Notes under the pieces: model-generated
Seen by the model: the letters and a program-made list of their open reading frames with translations, nothing else
Told to the model about the DNA's origin: nothing
Databases searched by the model: none
Part shown: one piece after another, positions 51,170 through 57,643 of the stretch
Layout: each line of letters opens with the position of its first letter
Numbering within the stretch: position 1 is the first letter of the stretch
DNA from: Roseitalea sp. MMSF_3546
GTDB lineage: Bacteria; Pseudomonadota; Alphaproteobacteria; Rhizobiales; Rhizobiaceae
Direction of reading: 5' to 3'
NCBI RefSeq assembly: GCF_030732865.1
Contig: NZ_JASHKB010000025.1
Span: 1-57,643 of the forward strand
Length of the DNA: 57,643 bases
Position numbers and translations under genes: made by a program

Positions 51170-52618
51170 TCACTGCGCGCGGCGCACCCGCATCTTGATG
51201 TGCTTGGGCTGCAGATAGGCGTCGAGCCCCTCCGGGCCGAGTTCGCGCCCGAAGCCGCTCATCTTCCAACCGCCGAACGGCGCCTGCAGTTCGGAGGTGT
51301 CGTTGACGTTCACGCCCACCGCGCCGAATTCGAGCTGTTCGGCGATCGACCACAGCCGTTCGAGATCGCCGCCATAGATGTAGGCGGCAAGGCCGTATTC
51401 GAGCCCGTTGGCCATGGCGAACATGTCATTAAGCGAATCGAATGCGGCCATGGCGGCCAGCGGGCCGAAGGTCTCCTCGCGCATCGGCAGCGAGTCGAGG
51501 GGGGCGTCATCGATCACCGTCGGCCGGTAGAAATGGCCGTGCGCGAACGCCGGGCCATCGGGGGCATGGCCGCCGGCGATCAGCCTGCCGCCCCTGTCGA
51601 GCGCGTCGCGCTGATGCGCCTTCACGCGCTCGATGACCGAGGCGTTGAGCACCGGACCGTATTTGACCGCCTCGTCGAGCCCGTCGCCGAGTTCGGTCTC
51701 CTCGGCCAGCGCCGCGAGCGCCTCGGCAAACGGCCCGTGGACCTCGCGGGCCACCAGGATGCGGTTCACGGTGATGCAGATCTGGCCCATATTGGAGAAG
51801 CTGCGCCGATGCGCGGCGCGCGCTGCCTCCTCGATATCGGCGTCGGGCAGAACGATGAAGGGCGCGTGGCCGCCCAGTTCCAGACTGAGCTTTTTCATGT
51901 TGCCGGCCGCGTTGCGCATGATGTCCTGGCCGGCGCGGATCGAGGCCGTCGCCGACATCACCCGCACGTGGCTGTGCCGGGCGAGCGCGGCCCCCGCCAC
52001 GGGCCCCAGGCCGGGCAGGTCGGCGATGGTGCCCGGCGGCATGCCCGCTTCGTGCAGGCAGTCGACCAGCATGGCGATGGCGAGCGGGGTCTCGTGCGGC
52101 GGCTTGACGACGATCGGACAGCCCGCAGCGATCGCCGGGCCGACCTTCCAGCAGTAAAGGTCGACCGGATAGTTCCACGGCACGATGGCGGCCGCCACGC
52201 CGGCCGGCTGATAGGTGACGATGTTGCGGATCGTCGGCGCCGAGGCCGGCCGCAGCGAACCGCCCACGCGCACCGCTTCACCGGCATAATAGCGCAGCAC
52301 CTCGGCGCCGAAGAGGATTTCTTTCAGATTGTCCGGCACCGGCTTGCCCTGCTCGCGGGTGAGCAGGACGGCCATGTCGCGTGCCCGCGCCTCGATCAGC
52401 GTTGCGGCGCGCTCCAGAATGTCGGCCCGCGCCCGCGCGCCCATTTCGGCAAAGCCCGGCGCGGCCCGCTTTGCCGCCGCAACCGCCTCGTCGACGGTGC
52501 GTTCATCGGCGAGCAGCGTCGAGCCGACCGGCTTGCCCGTGGCAGGCTCGGCGATGGCGAAGCGATCGACGCCGGCCGGCTTGTGCCATTGGCCCGATAT
52601 GAAAAAGCCGCGATCCAT
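51170..52618 (-). CDS. NAD(P)-dependent aldehyde dehydrogenase, substrate unknown
   Basis: A 482-residue aldehyde dehydrogenase with the catalytic general base in LSLELGGHAPFIV and the nucleophile Cys in NMGQICITVNR. The Rossmann region uses VPWNYPVDLYCWKVGPAIAAG. One departure: the family motif FTGS is replaced here by VMSATAS (near residue 228), so cofactor or substrate contact may differ. It is 20 bases downstream of the SIS gene and could be the last gene of the nucleoside operon; it might then oxidise an aldehyde product, but succinate-semialdehyde-type activity is equally possible. Confidence 0.88.
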   Translation of the reverse strand: MDRGFFISGQWHKPAGVDRFAIAEPATGKPVGSTLLADERTVDEAVAAAKRAAPGFAEMGARARADILERAATLIEARARDMAVLLTREQGKPVPDNLKEILFGAEVLRYYAGEAVRVGGSLRPASAPTIRNIVTYQPAGVAAAIVPWNYPVDLYCWKVGPAIAAGCPIVVKPPHETPLAIAMLVDCLHEAGMPPGTIADLPGLGPVAGAALARHSHVRVMSATASIRAGQDIMRNAAGNMKKLSLELGGHAPFIVLPDADIEEAARAAHRRSFSNMGQICITVNRILVAREVHGPFAEALAALAEETELGDGLDEAVKYGPVLNASVIERVKAHQRDALDRGGRLIAGGHAPDGPAFAHGHFYRPTVIDDAPLDSLPMREETFGPLAAMAAFDSLNDMFAMANGLEYGLAAYIYGGDLERLWSIAEQLEFGAVGVNVNDTSELQAPFGGWKMSGFGRELGPEGLDAYLQPKHIKMRVRRAQ

Positions 52619-52638
52619 GATGTCCCTCGTCCTCGCGC

Positions 52639-53406
52639 TCAGCGCATCCGCAACCGGCGCCACAATTCGGCATAGTTGCGGTCGTTCTGTGCCGTCGCCG
52701 CTTCCTTTTCGGTCGTGTTGGGCGAGACCATCACGAAGGGTTCGACGCCGCGCGCGACCAGCTTTTCGGCGGTTGCCGCGTTGATCGCCTGTCCGACCGC
52801 AATGGCGATCGAGGTCGAGGTCGCGCCGACGGCGCCGTTCAGCCCCTCGATGCGGATCGAGGCATCGCCCTTGGGCACGCCCGTGTCGATGACGACATCG
52901 GCCAGTTCGAACAGCCGCTTTCCGCAGGAATGGCGCGAGGGCGTGGACGAGGAATGCGGGATCGAGGTCACGCCGATCAGCTTCATGCCGCGTTCCTTCG
53001 CGCCAACGGCGATGTCGACCGTGACGGCGTTGAGCCCCGAGTGCGAGAAGATCAGCATCGCATCGCCCGGATCAGTCTGGTGCGAGGACAAGATCGCGGT
53101 GCCGTAGCCCTCCTGGCTATGGATAAAGCGGTATTGCCGCGCTCCCGCATCGCCCAGAACGCGATGGAACGAGATCATCGCGCTTTCCACGATCGGCCGG
53201 AATCCGGTCACCGTGCCGGTGCGCGGATACATCTCCATGGCCGCGAACGAGCCGTGCCCGGTGCCGAAGGTGAAGACGAGCTTGTCGTCCGCGATCGCGC
53301 GCGCGCAGATCTCTGCGGCCGCCTCGATCGCGTCGGCCTGGCTGTCGATCACCGCCTGCAGGCGTTCGATGAGAATGGCGAAATAGTCGCTGGCGATAGC
53401 GGTCAT
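52639..53406 (-). CDS. SIS-domain protein (UPF0309-like)
   Basis: A 255-residue sugar-isomerase (SIS) domain protein of the UPF0309 type. The fold is seen in FTFGTGHGSFAAMEMYPRTG (phosphate-binding Gly-rich loop) and LIFSHSGLNAVTVDIAVGAKERGMKLIGVTSIPHSS, the usual SIS Ser/Thr-rich loop. Members isomerise or bind phosphosugars; this type has no proven substrate. The ATG at 53406 overlaps the stop of the phosphorylase gene by four bases (ATGA). Following a nucleoside phosphorylase and a PfkB kinase, it would suit a sugar-phosphate isomerase acting on a pentose 1-phosphate derivative; that is inference. Confidence 0.85.
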   Translation of the reverse strand: MTAIASDYFAILIERLQAVIDSQADAIEAAAEICARAIADDKLVFTFGTGHGSFAAMEMYPRTGTVTGFRPIVESAMISFHRVLGDAGARQYRFIHSQEGYGTAILSSHQTDPGDAMLIFSHSGLNAVTVDIAVGAKERGMKLIGVTSIPHSSSTPSRHSCGKRLFELADVVIDTGVPKGDASIRIEGLNGAVGATSTSIAIAVGQAINAATAEKLVARGVEPFVMVSPNTTEKEAATAQNDRNYAELWRRLRMR

Positions 53407-54161
53407 GCCGGCTCCCTGGTCTTGGCACTGTGGCGGGTGAGGGCGGCGAGCGCGCAGGCAAAAAGCGCCGTCTCGCGCTCGGCCATCGTGTCGGTGTCGA
53501 GCTTTTGCCGCGTGCGCCCGTCGACCGTGCCCACGCACAGGCTGGTGAAGGACACGCCCAGCGCATGGGCGGCGTTGACGAGCGCCGAGGTCTCCATGTC
53601 CGCGGCGATCACACCCTGGACTTCGAGCCGGCCGAGCTGCGCGGCGATCGGCGCCTCCCGCTCGGGTTCGAGCGGAAACATGTCGCGGTAAAAGGCGTCG
53701 AAACTGGCGAACTTGCCCTCGACGAGCTTCTCGCCCGCATCCGCGATCACCGTGCGGGCGGCGGCGTTGAGGCTGGCGCAGGCGCGCTGCGCGTTCGGAT
53801 CGTCGACATAGGAGATCGACGTGCCCTCGTGACTGAACACGGTCTTGCTGAGCGTGAAGACGCCCGCTTCGGCCGGCGGAAAGTACATTGCCGTTCCGAT
53901 GCGGATGAAGCTGCTTGCCCCCAGAGCGGCGAGTTCGTGCAGGACGACGGTCGCGATCGGCGCACCCATGCCGAAGCTGACCGCCGTCACCGGCGTTCCG
54001 CCGTGCCGGCCCGTGACCGTGCGCAGGCCCCGCCTGACCGGCAGGAAGCGCGGCGCGTCCATCTGCGCGGCGATGCGGTCGATCCGGTCGGGATCGCCGA
54101 CCAGGATGACGCGGTCGGCGATGTCGTTCGCGGTGTGGCCCAGATACCAGGCTGTCTTCAT
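53403..54161 (-). CDS. Nucleoside phosphorylase (uridine phosphorylase-type)
   Basis: Splits a nucleoside with phosphate into base and pentose 1-phosphate. The 252-residue enzyme has GDPDRIDRIA near residue 22 (phosphate site), FIRIGTAMYFPP, and the ribose-binding ADMETSALVNAA near residue 198. The last reads MET where uridine and purine phosphorylases usually have MEA, so the specificity may differ. ATG 54161 overlaps the pfkB stop by four bases, and its own stop overlaps the SIS start. Sugar-1-phosphate made here would be substrate for the flanking kinase or isomerase. Confidence 0.88.
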   Translation of the reverse strand: MKTAWYLGHTANDIADRVILVGDPDRIDRIAAQMDAPRFLPVRRGLRTVTGRHGGTPVTAVSFGMGAPIATVVLHELAALGASSFIRIGTAMYFPPAEAGVFTLSKTVFSHEGTSISYVDDPNAQRACASLNAAARTVIADAGEKLVEGKFASFDAFYRDMFPLEPEREAPIAAQLGRLEVQGVIAADMETSALVNAAHALGVSFTSLCVGTVDGRTRQKLDTDTMAERETALFACALAALTRHSAKTREPA

Positions 54162-55015
54162 GCCCGCCCCCTCTCTTTTTCTTGCTCGGCGCGTTCGGCC
54201 AGCATGGCGCGCACCGCATCCATCGCCTTGCGCGCGGCATGCTCGGGCAGGGCCCCGCCCAGATGCGCGGCCAGGAAGGCCCCGGCGAAGCTGTCGCCCG
54301 CGCCGGTCGGATCGGCCACCGCGATTGCTGCGGCCGGCAGGACCGTCGTCTTGCCGGCCCGGTGCAGGCGGACCCCCTCGGCACCCAGCGTTTCGACCAC
54401 GAGCGCGTCGGAGCGCACCACATCGGCGATCAGCCGGTGCTCGGCGCTGTTGCAGAAGACAATCCGTGCCCGCGCGCCCAGCGCCGCCCGGTTGGCCGCA
54501 TCGAAGCACGTCGGATCGTCCTTCATCACCCATGACAGCGGCGCGTCCGGCCCGCGCACGGCGAGGATATCGCCGATCAGATGGCCCGGCCCCACGGTCA
54601 CGCACAGATGGTCCGCCCGTGCGATCACCCTCGCCTGCGCCGGCGACAGGCGTTCGCGGCCGGCAAGCGCCGGATCGTAAAGGCATGCGGTCGTCCCGTC
54701 CGCCTGCTGGATCATGATCGCCGCCGGCGAGCGCGCCCCGGCATGGGTTTCGATGCCCTCGGCCACGAGCCCGTGCGCGCGGCAGTGATCGGCGAAGAGC
54801 GCGCCCAGCGCGTCCTCGCCGATCCAGGTGACCGGCGCCGCCGCGACGCCACCGCGCCGTGCCGCAACGCCCACATAGCTCGGCGAGCCGCCCGGCCGCG
54901 GCCAGGCATCGGGGTCGCGAAAGCGGATATGCGTCGTCCGGTTGCCGGCGACGACACCGTCCAGCATGAGCGGGTAGTCGAGCGAGGCATAGCCAGTGAC
55001 CGCAAGCTGCGTCAT
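54158..55015 (-). CDS. PfkB-family carbohydrate kinase
   Basis: A 285-residue ribokinase-family kinase. It has the N-terminal GGSPSYVGVAA segment and the catalytic DPTGAGDSFAGAF near residue 235, whose Asp takes the proton from the sugar hydroxyl. There is no A-type lid typical of adenosine kinase. Within the operon it may phosphorylate the pentose or pentose 1-phosphate released by the neighbouring phosphorylase, or the imported nucleoside itself; pseudouridine kinase also belongs to this family, but no PsuG is present. Stop and start are overlapped with the phosphorylase gene. Confidence 0.88.
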   Translation of the reverse strand: MTQLAVTGYASLDYPLMLDGVVAGNRTTHIRFRDPDAWPRPGGSPSYVGVAARRGGVAAAPVTWIGEDALGALFADHCRAHGLVAEGIETHAGARSPAAIMIQQADGTTACLYDPALAGRERLSPAQARVIARADHLCVTVGPGHLIGDILAVRGPDAPLSWVMKDDPTCFDAANRAALGARARIVFCNSAEHRLIADVVRSDALVVETLGAEGVRLHRAGKTTVLPAAAIAVADPTGAGDSFAGAFLAAHLGGALPEHAARKAMDAVRAMLAERAEQEKERGRA

Positions 55016-55016
55016 G

Positions 55017-55586
55017 TCACGCCGTCCCCGCGAGCATGGACAGCGCATCGCCAAGATCGACGACCGAGCCCATGTAGCGATCGATGTCCTCGAGCGAAGC
55101 AGCGGCCAGATACGGCCGGTTCGAGTTCGTCGCCTGGCGCGGCACCACCACCTCGAAGCCCCAGGCAAACGCGTCCTGGGCGGTGGCGCGCACGCAATTG
55201 TTGGTCTTCACCCCGCAGATGACGACCCGCTCGATGCGGTGCTCGTGCAGCAGAATGCCCAGTTCGGTCGCGAAGAACGCGCTGTAGCGCCGCTTGACGA
55301 TCTCGATCTCGCGCGCCGCGCCCTGCCGCGGTCCGAAACCGCTGAAATAGTCGGCGTCCATTGTTCCCTGGACGCCATGGACAGGCAGCTTGGGCTGCTC
55401 GAAATCGGGTACGCCCGCGCGATGCCGGTCGAGCGTGAAGACGATCAGCCGCTCGCTTCGCCGCGCCGCCTCGATGAGCTGCGTGACCGGCCCGATCACC
55501 GCTGCGGCATCGGGATAGGCGTTCTCGCCCTGCGGATGCAGAAAGGCGTTCTGCATGTCGATGACGATGAGCGCGGTGGATGTCAT
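55017..55586 (-). CDS. Isochorismatase-like cysteine hydrolase
   Basis: A 189-residue cysteine hydrolase. The catalytic triad is complete: Asp10 in VIDMQNAF, Lys in EIVKRRYSAFF and Cys in CGVKTNNCVRATAQDA. The segment PVHGVQGTMDADYF resembles nicotinamidase, though the full DxHxxxH metal site is not clear (LDRHRAG is the best match). So it may be a nicotinamidase, an N-carbamoyl-amine hydrolase or a ureide-type hydrolase acting on the freed base. ATG 55586 overlaps the permease stop; the stop is one base before pfkB. Confidence 0.85.
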   Translation of the reverse strand: MTSTALIVIDMQNAFLHPQGENAYPDAAAVIGPVTQLIEAARRSERLIVFTLDRHRAGVPDFEQPKLPVHGVQGTMDADYFSGFGPRQGAAREIEIVKRRYSAFFATELGILLHEHRIERVVICGVKTNNCVRATAQDAFAWGFEVVVPRQATNSNRPYLAAASLEDIDRYMGSVVDLGDALSMLAGTA

Positions 55587-56485
55587 GCCGTTGCCTGCCG
55601 CCTCCTGATGTTGAGCGCGGTGATGACCAGCCCGACGATCACCATCACGTAGGGCAGCGTGCCGATCAGCGTCGGCGGCAGCCCGGCGGTCTGCAGCCGG
55701 ATCTGGCTGGCATCGAGAAAGCCGAACAGGAGACACACCAGGGCGGTGCCGACCGGATGGTTGCGGGCGAAGTAGAAAGCGGCCAGCGCGATGAAGCCGC
55801 GCCCCGCCGTCAGACCCTCGTTGAACAGGCCGAGCGAGGCAAGCGCCAGATGCGCGCCGGCAAGCCCGGAAAACAGGCCGGCGAAGGTGGTGCCGAAGTC
55901 CTGCAGCGCCTTCGCGCGAAGGCCCATGGCGCGCGCCACCTGCGGCGCGTTGCCCGCCGCGCGCAGTCGCAGGCCGAGCCGCGTATTGGCCAGAAGGAAG
56001 GGCAGCACGGCGACCACGGCCCAGGCGAAGACCGTCAGCGGGTCGAGCGCGGCCAGCGCGCGGCCGATCACCGGGACCGTCTCGACCGTTTCCGGCAGCA
56101 CTTTCGGCAAGAGTTCGACGCCCTCGAGCCGCAGCGTGCCGCTGGTGCCATAGGCAACGCTCATCGTCAGCCCGACCAGGCCCGCGATCAGCACGTTCAG
56201 TCCGAGCCCGGCGATGATCATGTTCGCCCGCGCCCGCGTGATCGCCAGCGAGAACAGCCAGCCGACGAAAGCGCCGGCAATGGCAGCCGCACCGACCCCG
56301 GCCAGCCACGAGCCGGTCGCCGCGCAGGCAATCACCGCGATGAACGCGCCGGCGATCATCTTGGCCTCGAGCGCGATGTTGACGATGCCGCCCTGCCGGT
56401 TGACGAGCCCGCCGATCGCCGCCAGCAGGATCGGCGTCGTCAGGATCATGGTCGAGGCGAGGACCTGTTCGACGAGCGCGATCAT
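55583..56485 (-). CDS. BMP/nucleoside-type ABC transporter permease 2
   Basis: A 300-residue inner-membrane permease with about nine helices, of the family that includes the second permease of nucleoside importers (YufQ/BmpB type). Helix 2 with NRQGGIVNIALEAKMIAGAF and the GLNVLIAGLVGLTMSVAYG region are characteristic. It pairs with the permease of the next gene; ATG 56485 overlaps that gene's stop by four bases. Substrate in this family is a nucleoside or a related compound; the substrate-binding BMP lipoprotein must lie outside the window. Confidence 0.92.
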   Translation of the reverse strand: MIALVEQVLASTMILTTPILLAAIGGLVNRQGGIVNIALEAKMIAGAFIAVIACAATGSWLAGVGAAAIAGAFVGWLFSLAITRARANMIIAGLGLNVLIAGLVGLTMSVAYGTSGTLRLEGVELLPKVLPETVETVPVIGRALAALDPLTVFAWAVVAVLPFLLANTRLGLRLRAAGNAPQVARAMGLRAKALQDFGTTFAGLFSGLAGAHLALASLGLFNEGLTAGRGFIALAAFYFARNHPVGTALVCLLFGFLDASQIRLQTAGLPPTLIGTLPYVMVIVGLVITALNIRRRQATA

Positions 56486-57570
56486 GGCAGGCTCCTGCGC
56501 CGCCGGCGCCATGTCAGCCGGCCCAGCTCGACGACCGCGAAGATCATCACCGTGCCCTCGATCACATTGACGATGTCGAGCGGGATGTCCGAGAAGAGCT
56601 GTACGGTCGTGCCGGCCGAGGCGAGCGCGCCGAACAGCACCGCGCCGAAGGCGATGCCGATGGCCGAGTTGCGCGCCAGCAGCGCCACCGCCATGCCGGT
56701 GAAGCCGTAGCCGGCCGAAAAGCCGTCCGAGAACCGGTGCACCTGGCCGAGCGCATGGCTCGCCCCGCCAAGGCCCGAGACGATCCCCGAGATCACCATC
56801 ACCGTGATGATCGTGGCCGGAATCGAAATGCCGACCGTGCGCGCAAAGCGCCGGTTGAGGCCCACCAGCCTGGACTCGAACCCGGCCGGTGTCAGCCGCG
56901 TCCAGACGCCGTAGGCGGCAACGCACACGAGGCCGATGATGAAGCCCGCATGCAATGTCGAAGGCGGCATCAGGCGGACCAGTTCGGCCGCCTCGTGGAT
57001 CGTGTCGGTGGTGTTGTTGCCCGAGGCTTCCGACAGCAGCACGGTGTTGACCAGAAAGCCCGTCAGCCCCAGCGCGATGAAGTTCAGCATCAAGGTGGTG
57101 ACCACCTCGTCGATATCGAGCCGGGCCAGCAGATAGCCCGGCACGAACAGCCAGAACGCCGAGACGGCGGCCGCCGCGAGCATGGCGATGGCGATCAGCC
57201 AGAAGCCGAGCCCGGCCGGCAGGGCGAAGCCGATCGTCGCGGCCGCCAGCCCGCCGACGACGAAGGCCCCGTCGACGCCGACATTGAACACGCCGGTGCG
57301 AAAGCAGATCGCCGTCGCCACGGCGGTGAACAGAAGCGGGGTGGCCGCCGACAGCGTGGCCGCGATGCGCCGCGACGAGCCAAACGCTTCGCTCGCCATC
57401 AGGGCGTAGATGTCGATGGGGTTCTCGCCGATGATCAGCAGCACCGCCGCGCCGACACCGAAGGCGATCAGCACCGGCAGGGTAACGCGCACCGCCTCGC
57501 CGGCGACCCCGCCGAGCCGGCCCTGCCAGCCACTGCCGGCCCGGTCGGCCGTTTCGGCCACCGCACTCAT
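56482..57570 (-). CDS. BMP/nucleoside-type ABC transporter permease 1
   Basis: A 362-residue permease, first of the pair, with eight to ten helices. The diagnostic part is ICFRTGVFNVGVDGAFVVGGLAAATIGF near residue 90, shared with YufP/NupP and BmpD-type importers, and DEVVTTLMLNFIALGLTGFLVN near residue 150. Its ATG at 57570 overlaps the stop of a gene running in from the window edge, probably the ATPase. It is strictly coupled to permease 2. Confidence 0.93.
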   Translation of the reverse strand: MSAVAETADRAGSGWQGRLGGVAGEAVRVTLPVLIAFGVGAAVLLIIGENPIDIYALMASEAFGSSRRIAATLSAATPLLFTAVATAICFRTGVFNVGVDGAFVVGGLAAATIGFALPAGLGFWLIAIAMLAAAAVSAFWLFVPGYLLARLDIDEVVTTLMLNFIALGLTGFLVNTVLLSEASGNNTTDTIHEAAELVRLMPPSTLHAGFIIGLVCVAAYGVWTRLTPAGFESRLVGLNRRFARTVGISIPATIITVMVISGIVSGLGGASHALGQVHRFSDGFSAGYGFTGMAVALLARNSAIGIAFGAVLFGALASAGTTVQLFSDIPLDIVNVIEGTVMIFAVVELGRLTWRRRRRSLP

Positions 57571-57643
57571 GCGGCCTTACCTTTCAAGAGCGCATTAGCG
57601 CCTGCTTTTCCGGAGCTTTGCTTGATGCGATGATCGCGGATCG
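57567..57643 (-). CDS. 3' end of an upstream gene, probably the ABC transporter ATPase (partial)
   Basis: Only the last 24 codons are in the window, ending AGANALLKGKAA and TGA at 57567. The stop overlaps the permease ATG in the same ATGA arrangement as every other junction in this operon, and BMP-type clusters normally have the double-domain ATPase just upstream of the permeases. No ATPase motif is visible in the fragment, so the identity is inferred from context. Confidence 0.45.
   Translation of the reverse strand, partial: IRDHRIKQSSGKAGANALLKGKAA

Noticed and set aside
57584-57643. Another edge frame on the minus strand ending TGA at 57584
   Set aside because: It ends 14 bases before the permease start, whereas the alternative frame ending at 57567 shows the ATGA overlap used at the other operon junctions.

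Overview
The window is a GC-rich, gene-dense stretch of an alphaproteobacterial chromosome, most likely Hyphomicrobiales (Rhizobiales). I infer this from the gene order helicase - S4 protein - fdxA - carD - rpoH, a 1,598-residue NAD-glutamate dehydrogenase, phaR-phaA-phaB, a TadG-like protein, an SdhAF4-type small protein, and an Irr-like (ICE) box. The assignment rests on gene content and style only. No transposase, phage gene, CRISPR array, rRNA or tRNA was seen, so this is core or stable accessory chromosome.

Layout. 0.1-3.1 kb: argH (minus) and a tlpA-type thioredoxin (plus) start on overlapping ATGs, followed by an ArsR-SRPBCC fusion with what looks like a leaderless, self-operated promoter. 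3.1-9.8 kb: a 570-bp non-coding region with clustered GANTC sites, then an SUV3-like helicase, an S4/Hsp15-like protein, ferredoxin FdxA behind an ICE-like box, CarD behind a structured leader with a tiny Cys-rich ORF, and an RpoH sigma factor. 9.8-16.1 kb: an M48 lipoprotein protease, then thiBPQ (thiamine/TPP uptake) under a TPP riboswitch, with a divergent thiamine pyrophosphokinase, so uptake and activation of thiamine sit back to back; then a small glycine-zipper lipoprotein. 16.2-22.8 kb: an ABC-F ATPase, phaB and phaA (acetoacetyl-CoA from acetyl-CoA), the divergent PHB regulator phaR with a candidate operator between them, two small membrane proteins and pdxY.

22.8-34.0 kb: NAD-GDH, a UMF1-type MFS protein, purH, a heparinase II/III-family protein and RsmB. 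34-39.6 kb: HtpX protease with a heat-shock-like promoter, SdhAF4-like protein, a TadG-like von Willebrand protein, a 21-codon reading frame with an unusually long Shine-Dalgarno match, a SNARE-associated membrane protein, and an exported PRC-barrel protein carrying ten exact-length nonapeptide repeats. 39.6-48.6 kb: acetyl-CoA synthetase, an SDR-type epimerase divergent from a LysR regulator, an MFS permease whose 3' end overlaps that of the LysR gene, a 181-bp stretch bounded by inverted repeats, and pyruvate carboxylase.

48.7-57.6 kb: a cation diffusion facilitator behind a MerR-type promoter, a mechanosensitive channel, an aldehyde dehydrogenase, and a tightly overlapped minus-strand operon running ABC ATPase (3' end only, at the window edge) - two BMP/nucleoside-type permeases - cysteine hydrolase - PfkB kinase - nucleoside phosphorylase - SIS protein. 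That operon reads as a complete import-and-catabolism module for a nucleoside-like compound whose identity cannot be read from sequence; it is the best candidate here for an undescribed pathway. Most other long open frames in the window are GC-driven shadows lying antisense to real genes.
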